NCBI RefSeq assembly: GCF_903772925.1
Contig: NZ_LR812090.1
Span: 2,252,333-2,316,332, forward strand
Length of the DNA: 64,000 nt
Source of the DNA: Alteromonas macleodii
GTDB lineage: Bacteria; Pseudomonadota; Gammaproteobacteria; Enterobacterales; Alteromonadaceae
Reading direction: 5' to 3'
Shown here: positions 62,873-64,000 of the stretch, piece by piece
Layout of the letters: every line of letters starts with the position of its first letter
Numbering within the stretch: position 1 is the first letter of the stretch
Program-made: the position numbers and the translations under genes
Notes under the pieces: generated by a model
Told to the model about the DNA's origin: nothing
What the model saw: the letters and a program-made list of their open reading frames with translations, nothing else
Database searches by the model: none

Positions 62873-64000
62873 ATGGCTATCAGAGGCGAATTTTCCTCTC
62901 GAATAGGGTTCGTGCTAGCAGCGGCAGGCTCAGCAGTTGGACTCGGCAATATTTGGGGTTTCCCCACAAAAGTAGCGAGTAACGGAGGGGCTGCGTTTGT
63001 TCTTGTTTACTTACTCCTTGCATTCGTTCTTGCTTACCCAGTTCTCATGGCTGAACTTATTATTGGACGCAGTTCCCGTTCAAATATGGTTGACGCGTTA
63101 GGTAAAATATCAGGTAACTTCGCCGGAAGACTCACCGGAATATGGGGCTGTGTTACCGTTTCGCTCATTCTTGCCTTCTACGCAATTGTTGGTGGATGGA
63201 TGCTAGTTTATTTCGCCGATGCTGCTGTTAGTTTAGTCGGATTAAGCGATGTAAGCGACTGGTTGCTTACTTCATCGGTTACGCGTAACATTATTTTTTG
63301 CTTTTTATTCATGGGGTTAACCGCATTTATCGTTGTTGGTGGTGTAAAGTCAGGTATTGAGAAGTGGTCAGTACGACTTATGCCAACTTTGGTTATATTA
63401 ATCCTCGCGCTTATTGTTTACGTAAGCCTTCAGCCCGGTGCAGTCGAAGGTTGGTCAGCTTATCTAGTGCCTGACTTCTCCCGTGTTCTCGACCCAGAAC
63501 TACTAATCAATGCAATGGGGCAAGCGTTTTTCTCAATGTCATTAGGTGTAGGTACTATGCTGGTCTACGGCTCATACCTCAGCAAAAATGAAAACTTACC
63601 GTCCATTGGTGCTTCTGTTGCTTTAGTTGACATTGGGGTAGCCGTTATTGCTGGTATGCTTATTATTCCAGCTATGTACGTTGCGCTGAATAACGGCGTC
63701 GAAATCTTTACGCCAGAAGGCGCGTTAATTCAAGGCGATACACTAATTTTTAAAGTACTGCCCGCGCTTTTTGACACCATAGGTACTGTAGGGCTTTTTG
63801 TTGCTTTTACTTTCTTCGCATTAATGGCTATCGCAGCGGTAACCTCTTCTATATCGATGTTGGAAGTGCCGGTTGCCTTTATGGTGGAAAGCAAAGGTCT
63901 ACAGCGTAAAAAAGCAGTTGTGCTAATGGCTTCGATTATCTTTTTATTAAGCTGCATCATTATTTTAAATTTCGAAACCTTGTTTGGCCTTGTAATCGCA
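62873..64000 (+). CDS. Neurotransmitter:sodium symporter family transporter (partial, 3' end off window)
   Basis: The reading frame from ATG 62873 (ribosome site AAGGGAA) is open for 376 codons and runs off the window. The N-terminus has the SNF/LeuT-family Na+-binding motif AAAGSAVGLGNIWGFPTKVA, NGGAAF, and about ten predicted transmembrane helices are visible so far. These transporters use the sodium gradient to import amino acids or related solutes. The substrate cannot be inferred. The last one to two helices are missing. Confidence 0.93.
   Translation, partial: MAIRGEFSSRIGFVLAAAGSAVGLGNIWGFPTKVASNGGAAFVLVYLLLAFVLAYPVLMAELIIGRSSRSNMVDALGKISGNFAGRLTGIWGCVTVSLILAFYAIVGGWMLVYFADAAVSLVGLSDVSDWLLTSSVTRNIIFCFLFMGLTAFIVVGGVKSGIEKWSVRLMPTLVILILALIVYVSLQPGAVEGWSAYLVPDFSRVLDPELLINAMGQAFFSMSLGVGTMLVYGSYLSKNENLPSIGASVALVDIGVAVIAGMLIIPAMYVALNNGVEIFTPEGALIQGDTLIFKVLPALFDTIGTVGLFVAFTFFALMAIAAVTSSISMLEVPVAFMVESKGLQRKKAVVLMASIIFLLSCIIILNFETLFGLVIA

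Overview
The window is a stretch of a marine gammaproteobacterial chromosome, most probably Alteromonas or a close relative (Alteromonadales). The inference rests on the gene content: yejK/yejLM, a VC2046-like protein, the yebR-type/proQ/prc cluster, branched-chain amino acid catabolism, a class I fumarase, DUF6279, a subtilase with a GlyGly-CTERM tail, and a moderate GC content. No rRNA, tRNA or CRISPR array was found. Both ends are cut inside genes: a response regulator on the left and a Na+-dependent transporter on the right.

Layout. 1-3.4 kb: a truncated response regulator/TPR gene, then acyl-CoA dehydrogenase and 3-hydroxyisobutyryl-CoA hydrolase-like genes (valine catabolism) behind a LiuR-like palindrome. 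3.6-10 kb: rlmA, gmhB, yejM-yejL facing yejK, a split-active-site 6-pyruvoyl-tetrahydropterin-synthase-like protein and an M23 peptidase. 10-19.9 kb: M61 peptidase, PilZ protein, Mpo1-like membrane protein, a LytS/LytR two-component pair, pfkA, a DUF6279 lipoprotein and a TIGR03915/TIGR03916 radical-SAM pair. 20-23.9 kb: a second response-regulator/TPR protein, a VC2046-like protein, trhO and an EF-hand protein. About 24.0-28.6 kb is an AT-richer accessory island. 28.6-34.2 kb: DEAD-box helicase, scoAB with a divergent LysR regulator, and an orphan histidine kinase. 34.4-38.1 kb: cysB, a complete IS3-family element and sdaA. 38-48 kb: CoA pyrophosphatase, pabB, fumarase, rmuC and a 1321-residue subtilase. 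48-52 kb: the branched-chain ketoacid dehydrogenase operon (E1a, E1b, E2). 52-64 kb: rlmJ, a protein kinase, tesB, a gamma-carbonic anhydrase, a PLP aminotransferase, a SIMPL protein, free Met-R-sulfoxide reductase, a small acidic protein, proQ, prc and the start of a transporter.

The island is the most interesting region. Its genes all read on the minus strand. It encodes a Pycsar antiphage system: a class III pyrimidine nucleotide cyclase (PycC) coupled to a PycTM membrane effector. Upstream of it is a second, translationally coupled pair that I cannot assign to a described system: a 115-residue beta-rich protein resembling DUF6864 and a 106-residue two-helix membrane protein. Further along are a secreted coiled-coil protein, a truncated gene remnant and two copies of a 56-bp hairpin repeat. 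Several stem-loops punctuate the modules, as in an assembled defence island.

Other points of note are an 11-codon leader ORF with a strong ribosome binding site that overlaps the cysB start by ATGA and carries a cysteine codon; a YejM homologue whose periplasmic hydrolase domain has shrunk and lost the usual residues; and two response regulators in the window that share a receiver/TPR design. The catabolic genes fit together: the BCKDH operon makes acyl-CoAs from branched 2-oxoacids, the dehydrogenase and hydrolase at the left end act on the valine-derived products, and ScoAB would activate acetoacetate, the ketone body end product of leucine breakdown.
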